The position numbers and the translations under genes are program-made. Shown here one piece after another: positions 15,549 through 23,585 of a stretch of DNA of 64,000 nt. The stretch is from contig NZ_CP106738.1 in assembly GCF_025639885.1 (NCBI RefSeq), positions 3,286,001-3,350,000 on the forward strand, written 5' to 3'. The DNA is from Roseovarius pelagicus (GTDB taxonomy: Bacteria > Pseudomonadota > Alphaproteobacteria > Rhodobacterales > Rhodobacteraceae). The notes under the pieces are model-generated. The model was given only the letters and a program-made list of their open reading frames with translations. It was not told the DNA's origin and made no database searches. Each line of letters opens with the position of its first letter. The first letter of the stretch is position 1.

Positions 15549-17420
15549 ATGAAACTCAGCGATTGCAAAGCTTTGCCACGATCCGTGAAGCGGGCCATCT
15601 TCTTCGTGACCGATACGGCGCTCGTTCCGATCGGCCTGTATGCGGCATTTGGCCTTCGGTATGGCACCCTTGCGCCACTGGATCGAGTACATGACGCGTT
15701 CGTGCTCTTTGTGTTGATGACGATGCTGGGAGCATTGGTCATCTGGAAGTGCCGTCTGCCGCAGATCAAGCTGAATGCCTTTGAGATGCGTGCCGCGACC
15801 AAGATCGGCGTGGTGGCTGCGGCGTTGGCAGTGTTGGCCATCAGCCTCAGCTACATTCTAAAGCTTTCGGGGCCGCGATCTGTTCCGCTGATTTTTGGGA
15901 CGCTTTTCTTTCTGTCCTCTGTCGGGGTGCGCATTGCCGGGCAGACCCTGCTGACGTGGTTGGAGGATCGCGAGGGGACGCGTCAGCGCGTGGCGATCTA
16001 TGGGGCCGGGGCAGGCGGCATCCAGATGGCGGCGGCCTTGCGTCAGTCATCCGAGGCGCGGCCGGTACTGTTTGTGGACGATAATCCCAACCTGCACGGG
16101 CTGATGGCGGCAGGGCTGCCGGTCTATGCGCCCGGCAAGCTGGAACAACTTGTAAGACGGCACCGCATTGAGCGCGTTTTGCTGGCAATGCCTTCGATTT
16201 CTGAAGAACGCCGCCGTAACCTGATCGACGATCTATCAGGCCTTGGTGTCGAGATGCAGATTTTGCCCTCTTACATCGACATGATGAGTGGCAAGCAGCC
16301 GGATCATCAGATGCAGCCGGTCAGCCCGGATGCGTTACTGGGCCGCGACAAGGTTGATCTGGATACGCCCGAGATTGCCAAAGCCTATGCCGGGCGTGTG
16401 GTTATGGTTACTGGCGCGGGAGGGTCAATCGGATCGGAGTTGTGCCGTCAGTTGATCAACCGCAACCCGGCGCGCATCGTTCTGTTCGAACAAAGCGAAT
16501 ATGCGCTCTATGCGATTGATCGGGACATCCGCGCGCGCGCGGATGCGGCAGGTATCCCGATCGTGGCGCGGCTGGGGTCGGTCGCTGATAAATCGCGCGT
16601 CACCAGTGTTATGGAGCAGGAAGGCGTGGAAATCGTACTGCACGCTGCCGCCTATAAGCACGTCCCTTTGGTCGAAGAAAACGAGCTGGAAGGGGCGCGC
16701 AACAATGTATTGGGCACACGTATCGTCGCCGAAGCGGCCGCAGCGGCAGGGGTTGAGCGGTTCATTCTGGTCTCTACCGATAAGGCCGTGCGCCCGACCA
16801 ATATCATGGGGGCCACCAAACGCATGGCCGAACTCGTGGTTCAGGATCTTCAGACCCGCAACCTGCGGACGCGTCTGGCCATGGTGCGGTTCGGCAATGT
16901 CCTGGGTTCGTCAGGATCGGTTCTGCCGTTGTTTGAAAAGCAGATAGAGCAGGGCGGTCCCGTGACTGTCACGCACAAAGACGTTACGCGCTTTTTTATG
17001 ACAATCCCAGAAGCCGCCCGGCTGGTGCTGCTGGCGGGAGCCTATGCCGAGGGCGGCGATGTGTTCGTTCTCGATATGGGAGAACCGCAAAAAATCATCG
17101 ATATTGCCCGCCGCATGATCGAGCTGTCGGGCCGTACAGTGAAAAACCCCAAGACAGGTCAAGGCGATGTCGCCATCAAGATTACCGGCCTCCGCCCCGG
17201 CGAGAAACTCTATGAAGAGTTGTTGATTGACGATGCGAGCCTGCGTCGGACACCCCACGCGAAAATTCTGCGCGCCCAAGAGAGCATGTTCAGTCAGATC
17301 GAGGTCGCTGCGATGCTACGCGAGTTGGAGATGGCTTTGGCAGAGGCAGACAGCGACAGGTTGCGTGGGTTGATCGCCCGCAAGGTGGAAGGATACCACA
17401 TTCAGGAAGCGGTTGGCTGA
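15549..17420 (+). CDS. Membrane-bound nucleotide-sugar 4,6-dehydratase (FlaA1/CapD/WbpM type)
   Basis: This 623-residue protein has the WbpM/CapD plan. About four hydrophobic N-terminal segments span residues 15-120. A first Rossmann-like region contains IYGAGAGGIQMA near residue 155. The catalytic SDR domain starts at VTGAGGSIGSELCRQL near residue 285. The active-site lysine is in MGATKRMAE near residue 424, with Met in place of the usual Tyr, as is standard for this family. It likely converts UDP-GlcNAc to a 4-keto-6-deoxy sugar for polysaccharide synthesis at the inner membrane. The exact product (for example UDP-QuiNAc or UDP-FucNAc precursors) cannot be read from sequence. Confidence 0.92.
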   Translation: MKLSDCKALPRSVKRAIFFVTDTALVPIGLYAAFGLRYGTLAPLDRVHDAFVLFVLMTMLGALVIWKCRLPQIKLNAFEMRAATKIGVVAAALAVLAISLSYILKLSGPRSVPLIFGTLFFLSSVGVRIAGQTLLTWLEDREGTRQRVAIYGAGAGGIQMAAALRQSSEARPVLFVDDNPNLHGLMAAGLPVYAPGKLEQLVRRHRIERVLLAMPSISEERRRNLIDDLSGLGVEMQILPSYIDMMSGKQPDHQMQPVSPDALLGRDKVDLDTPEIAKAYAGRVVMVTGAGGSIGSELCRQLINRNPARIVLFEQSEYALYAIDRDIRARADAAGIPIVARLGSVADKSRVTSVMEQEGVEIVLHAAAYKHVPLVEENELEGARNNVLGTRIVAEAAAAAGVERFILVSTDKAVRPTNIMGATKRMAELVVQDLQTRNLRTRLAMVRFGNVLGSSGSVLPLFEKQIEQGGPVTVTHKDVTRFFMTIPEAARLVLLAGAYAEGGDVFVLDMGEPQKIIDIARRMIELSGRTVKNPKTGQGDVAIKITGLRPGEKLYEELLIDDASLRRTPHAKILRAQESMFSQIEVAAMLRELEMALAEADSDRLRGLIARKVEGYHIQEAVG

Positions 17421-17583
17421 GATTGCATGCGCGCGCCGCTGATGAGCGGGGGTGCCCAAATCGGGTGGTATCCTCTTCAGGGGGGCCGAAATGCCGCAGC
17501 GTTCTGATGGGGTACTATCAACCGCCCGCTTGTGAGTTTGACGTGTAGCGCATATCTTTGCTCGGATTGCCCGAGCCTGATCT

Positions 17584-18429
17584 ATGTCTCTAAGAATGGG
17601 AGGCGGCTCTTCTGACAAAAAGGTTTCGTCTTACTCCGTGCGAAAATTTCTAAATCAGTTCCTTCCGTCCCGTTCTGCGCCGAATGTGGTGCCCCAGTCC
17701 GACATGCCGGCGTTCGCGCCTGACAGGCCGCTTTACGTTATCGGCGATGTGCATGGTCGTGCCGACCTTATCGAGCCATTGCTGCAAAGCATTGATGCGG
17801 ATGTAAGCGCGCATGGCCACACCGCACCGTTGTTGGTTTTCCTCGGGGACTACGTAGACCGTGGCGAGCACTCGGACGAGGTGCTGGTGCATTTGCAGGA
17901 ACTGTCCACAGCCATGCCGGATGAAGTGGTTTGTCTGATGGGCAACCATGAGCAGATGATGCTGGACTTTCTCGACGACCCTGCGGGGCGTGGTGCCCGC
18001 TGGCTGGTCAATGGTGGTCTACAGACGCTGGCAAGCTTCCGTATCGGCGGGCTGGGGCTGAACTCTCCGGTCGAGGATATGGCGGATGCAGGCGATGCAC
18101 TGCTGGCCGCGATGCCTGCGGGCATGCTGGACTGGCTGCGCGCCCTGCCGAGGTGGCGTCAGAGCGGCAATGTGGTTTGCGTTCATGCGGCCATGAACCC
18201 CGCGCGCGCGCCGATTGATCAGGATGAGCGCGCGATGCTGTGGGGGCATCGGGATTTCACCACAACCCGGCGCGAAGATGGTCTGTGGGTTGTTCACGGT
18301 CACACGATCGTCAAGGAACCGGAAATGCACAACGGTCGTATCGCTATCGACACCGGTGCCTATCATTCGAACCGGCTGACCGCGGCGGCGATCACGTCCG
18401 AGGGCTGTTCGTTCCTGCAAACGTCGTAA
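17584..18429 (+). CDS. PPP-family metallophosphatase
   Basis: The 281-residue product carries the complete calcineurin-like motif set: GDVHGR near residue 54, GDYVDRG near residue 88, GNHE near residue 121, and late histidines in VCVHAAMNP and VVHGHTIV. This set is typical of bacterial serine/threonine protein phosphatases and diadenosine tetraphosphatases. The ribosome site before 17584 is weak, and a six-base-pair hairpin (17560-17576) lies just upstream, so the start could instead be the ATG at 17596. It follows the FlaA1-like gene by 163 bp. Substrate unknown; a role in polysaccharide control is possible. Confidence 0.88.
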   Translation: MSLRMGGGSSDKKVSSYSVRKFLNQFLPSRSAPNVVPQSDMPAFAPDRPLYVIGDVHGRADLIEPLLQSIDADVSAHGHTAPLLVFLGDYVDRGEHSDEVLVHLQELSTAMPDEVVCLMGNHEQMMLDFLDDPAGRGARWLVNGGLQTLASFRIGGLGLNSPVEDMADAGDALLAAMPAGMLDWLRALPRWRQSGNVVCVHAAMNPARAPIDQDERAMLWGHRDFTTTRREDGLWVVHGHTIVKEPEMHNGRIAIDTGAYHSNRLTAAAITSEGCSFLQTS

Positions 18430-18529
18430 GACGCGGGTCGCTATTGGGTCTAGGGCCGCTGTTCAGATAGTTGCGGCCTCTGGGCTTGTCGACCGCTTGC
18501 AGTCATGGCCTCAGAGAACGAGCAGATCA

Positions 18530-19543
18530 TCATATCTGGTAGTGGCTGCGATACCAGTCGACGGTCTGACGCACGCCCTCTTGGAAATCGGTCTGTGGAC
18601 GATAGCCCGTCAGGCGATGCAGCAAATCCGCATTGGCCCATGTGGCGGGCACGTCACCGGGCTGCATCGGCATATAGTTGCGGATTGCCTTGCGACCGGT
18701 GGCATTTTCCAGAGCTTCGATGAAATCCAGCAGGCGGACCTTGTCCGAATTTCCGATGTTGACGATCCTGTGGGGCGCGACTGGCGACAGGCTGTCGCCC
18801 GGATCAATCGCCTCGGGGGTCGCCGGGCGACGGGGAGGCGTGTCGATCAACAGGCTGATGCCGCGCACCAGATCGCCCACATAGGTGAAATCGCGCCACA
18901 TTTCGCCATTGTTGTAGATATCGATTGTGGTGCCTTCCAGTATCCGCTTGGTGAATTTGAACGGTGCCATGTCGGGACGTCCCCAAGGACCGTAGACGGT
19001 AAAGAAGCGAAACATCGTGGTCGGCAGGTCCCAGAGGTGGGCATAGGAATGGCCCATCGCTTCGTTCGCTTTCTTGGTCGCGGCATAGATGGTGAGCGGC
19101 AGATCGGCCTTGTGTGTTTCGGCATAGGGCATGACGGTGTTGGCACCATAGACCGAAGAGGTCGAGGCCATCAGCAGATGCTGCACCTTGTGACGGCGGG
19201 CCAGTTCCATCACGTTGAAAGTGCCGACAACGTTGCTCTCGATATAGGCGCGGGGGTTCTCTAGGGAATAGCGCACTCCGGCCTGTGCGGCCAGATGTAC
19301 AATCACCTGAGGCGAGAAGGCGTCACCGGCGGCGTCTAGTGTCGCGCACTCTTCGAGCATGGCAATGGTGTCTGAATAGGTCTCGTATTTCAGCAGGATG
19401 TCGCGGCGGGCCTGTTTGAGGGTTACATCGTAGTAGTCGGTCATGGCGTCGTAACCGTGTACTTCGTGCCCTTGCTCCAGCAACAGTCGCGCCAGATGGA
19501 AGCCGATGAAACCAGCTGTGCCTGTAATGAAGATGCGCGCCAT
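18530..19543 (-). CDS. UDP-glucuronate 4-epimerase-like SDR
   Basis: This 337-residue extended SDR interconverts UDP-glucuronate and UDP-galacturonate in the LspL/WbnF group. It begins MARIFITGTAGFIGFHLA after an AGAGGA site at 19543; the longer frame upstream to 19861 is not needed. The catalytic YAATK is near residue 150. Group signatures include GYDAMTDYYDVTLKQAR and the TVYGPWGRPDMAPFKFTK segment. It should use the product of ugd (13939-15243). It points away from the following SDR locus, with a divergent gap of about 330 bp. Confidence 0.92.
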   Translation of the reverse strand: MARIFITGTAGFIGFHLARLLLEQGHEVHGYDAMTDYYDVTLKQARRDILLKYETYSDTIAMLEECATLDAAGDAFSPQVIVHLAAQAGVRYSLENPRAYIESNVVGTFNVMELARRHKVQHLLMASTSSVYGANTVMPYAETHKADLPLTIYAATKKANEAMGHSYAHLWDLPTTMFRFFTVYGPWGRPDMAPFKFTKRILEGTTIDIYNNGEMWRDFTYVGDLVRGISLLIDTPPRRPATPEAIDPGDSLSPVAPHRIVNIGNSDKVRLLDFIEALENATGRKAIRNYMPMQPGDVPATWANADLLHRLTGYRPQTDFQEGVRQTVDWYRSHYQI

Positions 19544-19878
19544 ATGTGTCCTCTGGCTGTGGTGATCGCGTGCCAAGCGAAAGACCGGGGTAAGCCTGAC
19601 AACACTGGTATCGGTTGTCTGATCCGTGGGCAAGCCGGGCAAAGCGAGCACAAGATCGTGGGGTTGGCAGGCTGGAGGGCCGAAATCATGCCTACAGATT
19701 GCGTCGCTGAAGGAGCAAGGAAGAGTGGTGGCAGGAAATGCCGGATTGTAGATATAGGTTCGAGTGGCCAGAACAGATGGTTGGAGGCATATGGCGATAG
19801 AATATCTGTCGCATATCCGCGCCAATGTTCCTAAGGTTGAAAATTGACCGGACGACGTCACCTGAATTGGAGAACCAT
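19544..19878. other. Divergent intergenic region
   Basis: Between the UDP-glucuronate epimerase (minus) and the small plus-strand gene at 19879 lie 335 bp. I find no gene, tRNA or clear repeat; it presumably holds both promoters. Confidence 0.5.
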
Positions 19879-20094
19879 ATGAAACGTCTCATCAATTCTG
19901 ATTTGTGTTTCGCGACGCGTGCGCCGGTGGCCGTTCTGGATGGTGCGCAGAGTGATTTCACCCGCAATCGGGTGAGCGCACTCACCGACGTAAGGCGGGA
20001 GGTGCACCTGATGCGATGGAGTGCCGCCATGTTGATGAAATCACTCGGATCGGCTAGCGCCATTGAGCCATTTGGCGCGGGGGCGGCTGGATGA
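19879..20094 (+). CDS. Small hypothetical protein coupled to the SDR gene
   Basis: This 71-residue open frame starts MKRLINSDLCFATRAPVAVL after GGAG six bases upstream. It ends in a TGA that overlaps the next ATG (ATGA), the kind of coupling seen between real genes. I recognise no domain. It may be a true small protein or the reduced remains of a larger enzyme once adjacent to the SDR. Composition resembles the neighbours. Existence as a gene is supported mainly by ribosome site and overlap. Confidence 0.45.
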   Translation: MKRLINSDLCFATRAPVAVLDGAQSDFTRNRVSALTDVRREVHLMRWSAAMLMKSLGSASAIEPFGAGAAG

Positions 20095-20855
20095 GAGCCA
20101 TGGATTTGACGGGTAAGGTCGCGGTCGTTACCGGGGCGTCTTCTGGGCTGGGGGCGCATTTTGCGCGGGTTCTGGGTGAGGCGGGTGCCCAAGTGTGCCT
20201 GATCGCGCGCAGCGAAGATAAGCTGGCAAAGGTTTCGCAGAAATTGTTGGGGGATGGGATCAAGGTCGACAGCCATCCCGCAGACGTCGTCGACCGTGAA
20301 GGGCTGGAGCGCGCCTTTGCTGCTTTTGCCGAGCGGCACGGTAGCGTTGATATCTTGATCAACAACGCGGGGATCGCGCGGACTGCGCCGTTTCTGGAGA
20401 TGCAAGAGGCAGACTGGGCCGCAGTGACCGAGACCGATCTGGGAGGTGTGTGGCGCGCGGCACAGATCGCAGCGCGGATCATGGTGGAAGGTGGCAACGG
20501 CGGCTCGATCATCAACATCTCGTCCATTCTGGGCCAAGTGGTACAGCCGACACAGACGAACTATGCCGCGGCCAAGGCAGGCGTCCTGCACCTGACGCGG
20601 GCGATGGCACGCGAATTGGGGCGGTATGGCGTTCGGGTGAATGCCATACCGCCCGGTTACTTTGCCACGGACATCAACGCCGATTTTTTCGATAGCGATG
20701 CCGGGAAAAAGATGATTGCCAAACTATTCCCGCGCCGTCTTGGGCGTATGTCGGAATTGGATGGTCCGCTGCTCTTGCTCGCCTCAGACGCGGGCAGCTT
20801 TATGACGGGTACCACGCTGACCGTTGACGGAGGTGCCACACTTTCAGCGGTCTGA
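20091..20855 (+). CDS. Short-chain dehydrogenase/reductase
   Basis: This classical SDR of 254 residues has the cofactor loop VTGASSGLG near residue 15, NNAG near residue 92 and the catalytic Ser-Tyr-Lys with YAAAK near residue 160. It ends in the usual TLTVDGG segment. Starts at 20091 (overlapping the previous stop) or 20100 are both possible. It is likely an oxidoreductase for a hydroxy/keto substrate. It converges on an FCD-type GntR regulator and lies near a PhyH dioxygenase and a B12 mutase-like gene, so it may serve the same pathway. Substrate unknown. Confidence 0.88.
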   Translation: MRAMDLTGKVAVVTGASSGLGAHFARVLGEAGAQVCLIARSEDKLAKVSQKLLGDGIKVDSHPADVVDREGLERAFAAFAERHGSVDILINNAGIARTAPFLEMQEADWAAVTETDLGGVWRAAQIAARIMVEGGNGGSIINISSILGQVVQPTQTNYAAAKAGVLHLTRAMARELGRYGVRVNAIPPGYFATDINADFFDSDAGKKMIAKLFPRRLGRMSELDGPLLLLASDAGSFMTGTTLTVDGGATLSAV

Positions 20856-21097
20856 CGTCAGGGGGTTGTCAGGATCGACTGCCGGGCCGATCGCGTCGTC
20901 GCAACGGTCAGTGGCGGCAACGGGATTGGTGTCTGGAGTGACTTTTGCGCGTCTGCCCCGAATGGTCTTGGGGGGTGACTACCGCGATTTCCGACTGCTG
21001 GACGATGCCAAGTCAGGGACACCCATGGCGACAGTTGAACCTGTTTCTGTTTGATCCCACCCAGAGCGACACCAGATCGGGGTGATGAGGGGCGCAT

Positions 21098-21778
21098 TCA
21101 GGCGACATCATCTGCGTAAATCCGGTTCAATGCATCCTGCACCTGTAGGCGGACCTCATCAGCCGACCGTTGCAGGTGATGTCGCAGCAGCCCGATGGCG
21201 TTGTCGATATCGCGTCGACGGATCGCATCGATCAGGTCGGAATGTTCTTCTATCCCACCCACACGCCTTGGCCCTGTATCAAGGTTGATCCGGCGGACAA
21301 AGCGAATCCGGTAATTGATGTTTTCGAGATATTTGAGGCGTGCGGTGTTCTGCGCAAGGCTGGACATCTCCAGATGAAACGCCTCGTCGAGAGAAACCAA
21401 TTCGTCCAGCGTAAAGGTGTCCGCATCTGCATGTTTCTGCTGCCACGTTGTGGCAAACCTGTCGAGCGCAGCGTCGTCTGCTGCTGCAAGGGCGGCGTTG
21501 AGAGCGCCGGATTCCAGATCAAAGCGCAATTCATAGAGTTCGTTGACTTCGCTGACACTGAGCCGTCGGCAGAAAAACCCGCGTCCCGGTTCAAAGCTGA
21601 CCAGCCCATCTGCAATCAAGCGGCTCAAGGCTTCGCGAACAGGGGCGCGACTCATCGACAGTTCGATTGCGATTTCGGATTCGTTCAGACGGCTGCCGGG
21701 TTTGAATCCGAACGTCACCAGCCGATCTCGTAGCTGCTCATATGCGGTGTCGACAGTTGCTTTGGAGCTGCGAGTCAT
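21098..21778 (-). CDS. GntR family regulator, FCD (FadR-like) subfamily
   Basis: The 226-residue protein has an N-terminal winged helix (about 10-75, with LNESEIAIELSMSRAPVREALSRL) and an all-helical FCD ligand domain. Metal-binding candidates are the Asp/His in LDEAFHLEM and the late His in RHHLQRS. Such regulators usually repress a divergent catabolic operon and release DNA on binding an organic acid. Here the divergent target is the PhyH-type dioxygenase at 21885, and palindromes lie in the 106-bp space between them. The effector is probably a substrate or intermediate of the local pathway. Confidence 0.9.
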   Translation of the reverse strand: MTRSSKATVDTAYEQLRDRLVTFGFKPGSRLNESEIAIELSMSRAPVREALSRLIADGLVSFEPGRGFFCRRLSVSEVNELYELRFDLESGALNAALAAADDAALDRFATTWQQKHADADTFTLDELVSLDEAFHLEMSSLAQNTARLKYLENINYRIRFVRRINLDTGPRRVGGIEEHSDLIDAIRRRDIDNAIGLLRHHLQRSADEVRLQVQDALNRIYADDVA

Positions 21779-21806
21779 GGGGTCTCCTACCGATCAATGT
21801 CGCGAG

Positions 21807-21820
21807 CTTGACATATCAAG
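21807..21820. promoter_or_regulatory. Inverted repeat in the GntR/PhyH intergenic space
   Basis: CTTGA-CATA-TCAAG is an inverted repeat with five-base arms, 29 bp from the regulator start. It also contains TTGACA, a possible -35 element for the dioxygenase gene. Candidate operator. Confidence 0.4.
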
Positions 21821-21848
21821 GCGGGCGCGTCAATTTTGTCGGCAGGAT

Positions 21849-21856
21849 TGTCGACA
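21849..21856. promoter_or_regulatory. Palindrome TGTCGACA, candidate GntR operator
   Basis: This perfect eight-base palindrome sits in ATTGTCGACAGA, which resembles the TTGTnnACAA-like sites bound by many FCD-type GntR proteins. It lies 28 bp upstream of the dioxygenase start, where a bound repressor would block transcription. Confidence 0.4.
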
Positions 21857-21884
21857 GATACGTAGACAGAGAGGACGCCAAAAA

Positions 21885-22724
21885 ATGAATATGCAGACCG
21901 ACGTGCCCGAGGCCCGTTTGAGTGACGCCGAACTCGCACAATACAACGCGAAGGGCTGGATCGTTCCGAAGTGGGAGATTCCGCAAGATATCATCGCCGA
22001 CATGCGCGAGGAGTATGAACGTCTGTTGGCGGCGAACCCTGATCTGGGTTCTGACCTGATCATGGCACCGCATCAGGAAAACGGCGGGTCGATGAATATA
22101 AAAGGCGGCTCGCGCAAATGGCTAGATTTCGCCACCCAGCCCGCATTGATGGAAATCGCCCGGCAGTTGATGGGGGATGACATTATTTTGTGGGGCACGA
22201 CGCTGTTCGGCAAACCGCCACATAATGGCAAGGAGACGCCGTGGCATCAGGATGGCGACTATTATCCGATCCGCCCGCTGGAAACGCTGACGATGTGGAT
22301 TCCGTTGGATGACGTGACACCCGAAAACGGACCCATGTCCTTTATTCCCGGCTCTCACAAGCCGCATAAGCTGTTCAAGCATTCCTGGCAGGATAACCCG
22401 GAAGCGACGATCAACTTGGTGACGGATCAGGAGTATTTCGACGAGGCGGATGCCGTGCCACTGGTGATCCGCGCCGGGCAGGTATCGTTCCACGACATTT
22501 ACATGATCCATGGATCATCGGCGAACCGGACAGACAAGCGGCGCGCTGCTTTCATCGTGCGGTTGATGCCCGCATCGTCCTTTTACGATCACGCGCTGGG
22601 GGCCGAGACTGGCAAGAAACACCCCGCACAGGGCTATGGTGTGCGGCCGCTCTATCTGGTCAGTGGTCAGGACCGGGCCGGGAACAACTTTCAGATCGGG
22701 CACGAGACGTCAGAACCGGCCTGA
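21885..22724 (+). CDS. Phytanoyl-CoA dioxygenase (PhyH) family protein
   Basis: This 279-residue Fe(II)/2-oxoglutarate-dependent oxygenase starts at 21885 after AGAGGA. The iron triad is visible as WHQDGDYY (HxD near residue 120) and a distal histidine in DIYMIHGSSAN near residue 208; the following RRAAFIVRL arginines probably bind 2-oxoglutarate. Family members hydroxylate small acids, betaines, ectoine or phosphonates. The divergent GntR regulator suggests inducible catabolism. Neighbouring ProC-like and B12 mutase-like genes suggest an amino-acid-like substrate, but this is inference. Confidence 0.88.
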   Translation: MNMQTDVPEARLSDAELAQYNAKGWIVPKWEIPQDIIADMREEYERLLAANPDLGSDLIMAPHQENGGSMNIKGGSRKWLDFATQPALMEIARQLMGDDIILWGTTLFGKPPHNGKETPWHQDGDYYPIRPLETLTMWIPLDDVTPENGPMSFIPGSHKPHKLFKHSWQDNPEATINLVTDQEYFDEADAVPLVIRAGQVSFHDIYMIHGSSANRTDKRRAAFIVRLMPASSFYDHALGAETGKKHPAQGYGVRPLYLVSGQDRAGNNFQIGHETSEPA

Positions 22725-22740
22725 CGGGGCAGGGTCGATG

Positions 22741-23493
22741 TCATTTGCCGCGCAGCCTGCCAAGCACGAGGTCGCAGGCACTGCGCCATGCCTCCGGCAC
22801 GGTATTGCTCTCAAGGTGGTCCAGTCCTGCGGCAGTGATGCCGCCGGGGGTGCAAAGGCTGGCGAGGATATCGTGCATCGGCGCGTCCTGTTCGGCCTGC
22901 ATCCGGCCTGCCGCGACAAAGGTACGCGCGGCCAGTTCGCGCGCAGTCTGCGGATTCAACCCCTGAGCCGCACTCCAATCAGCGCCCGCGATAATAAGCT
23001 GTTGGGCCCATCCATAGATCGCGGCACTCACGGTGGCGGCCTCAAACTGATCCTCGCTGTCCAGTTCGATGGCAGAGCCGAGCGCATCGAGAAACGGCAG
23101 CGCGGCCTCGGTCCGGGGATAGACAAGTGTCGGGCTGGCCCCGAGTTCGGAGGCGGTGATCGGCATGATGCGGACAATATGCGCAGGGGCGGCGGCCCCG
23201 ATCGCGGCGCGCGATACGCCGGCGCAGGCGTTCATCAGGACCTGACCCTCGCGCCAGCCCAGCCCGTCGACCGTCGTCGCGGCATCCGCAGGACGTACGG
23301 CCAGCAGTACCAGATCGCAGCGCCGGACGAGGTCAGCATTATCCTTGGCCAGCGCATACCCATCCCTGCGGGCAAGGTCCGGCCCGTGCCCGCGTGGCGA
23401 CAGGCAGATGTCGGCAGGGTTCCACCCCGATCGCGCCAACCCTTTCAGGATCGATGTCGCCAGATGCCCCACGCCGATGATACCCAGTTTCAT
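22741..23493 (-). CDS. Pyrroline-5-carboxylate reductase-like protein
   Basis: The 250-residue product has the ProC plan: an N-terminal dinucleotide loop MKLGIIGVGHLATSILKGL and the C-terminal family signature LCTPGGITAAGLDHLE near residue 222. True ProC reduces pyrroline-5-carboxylate to proline, but relatives act on other cyclic imines or amino acids. It is divergent from the B12 mutase-like gene (92 bp apart) and tail-to-tail with the PhyH gene. A specialised catabolic or scavenging role is likelier than proline synthesis. It starts at 23493 with GAGGAG upstream. Confidence 0.82.
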   Translation of the reverse strand: MKLGIIGVGHLATSILKGLARSGWNPADICLSPRGHGPDLARRDGYALAKDNADLVRRCDLVLLAVRPADAATTVDGLGWREGQVLMNACAGVSRAAIGAAAPAHIVRIMPITASELGASPTLVYPRTEAALPFLDALGSAIELDSEDQFEAATVSAAIYGWAQQLIIAGADWSAAQGLNPQTARELAARTFVAAGRMQAEQDAPMHDILASLCTPGGITAAGLDHLESNTVPEAWRSACDLVLGRLRGK

Positions 23494-23585
23494 ACTACAC
23501 TCCTCATTTTATACGCCCAACCTGACGACCATTGCCAAAAGCGCAAGGGCTGATACCCATGATGGAGCACCTCGGAGAGCGAACC

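Noticed and set aside
17560..17576. Hairpin GCTCGG-ATTGC-CCGAGC as terminator of the FlaA1-like gene
   Set aside because: It is 140 bp after that stop and only seven bases before the next start, with no T-run; at best it affects translation of the phosphatase gene, so it was not listed as a terminator.
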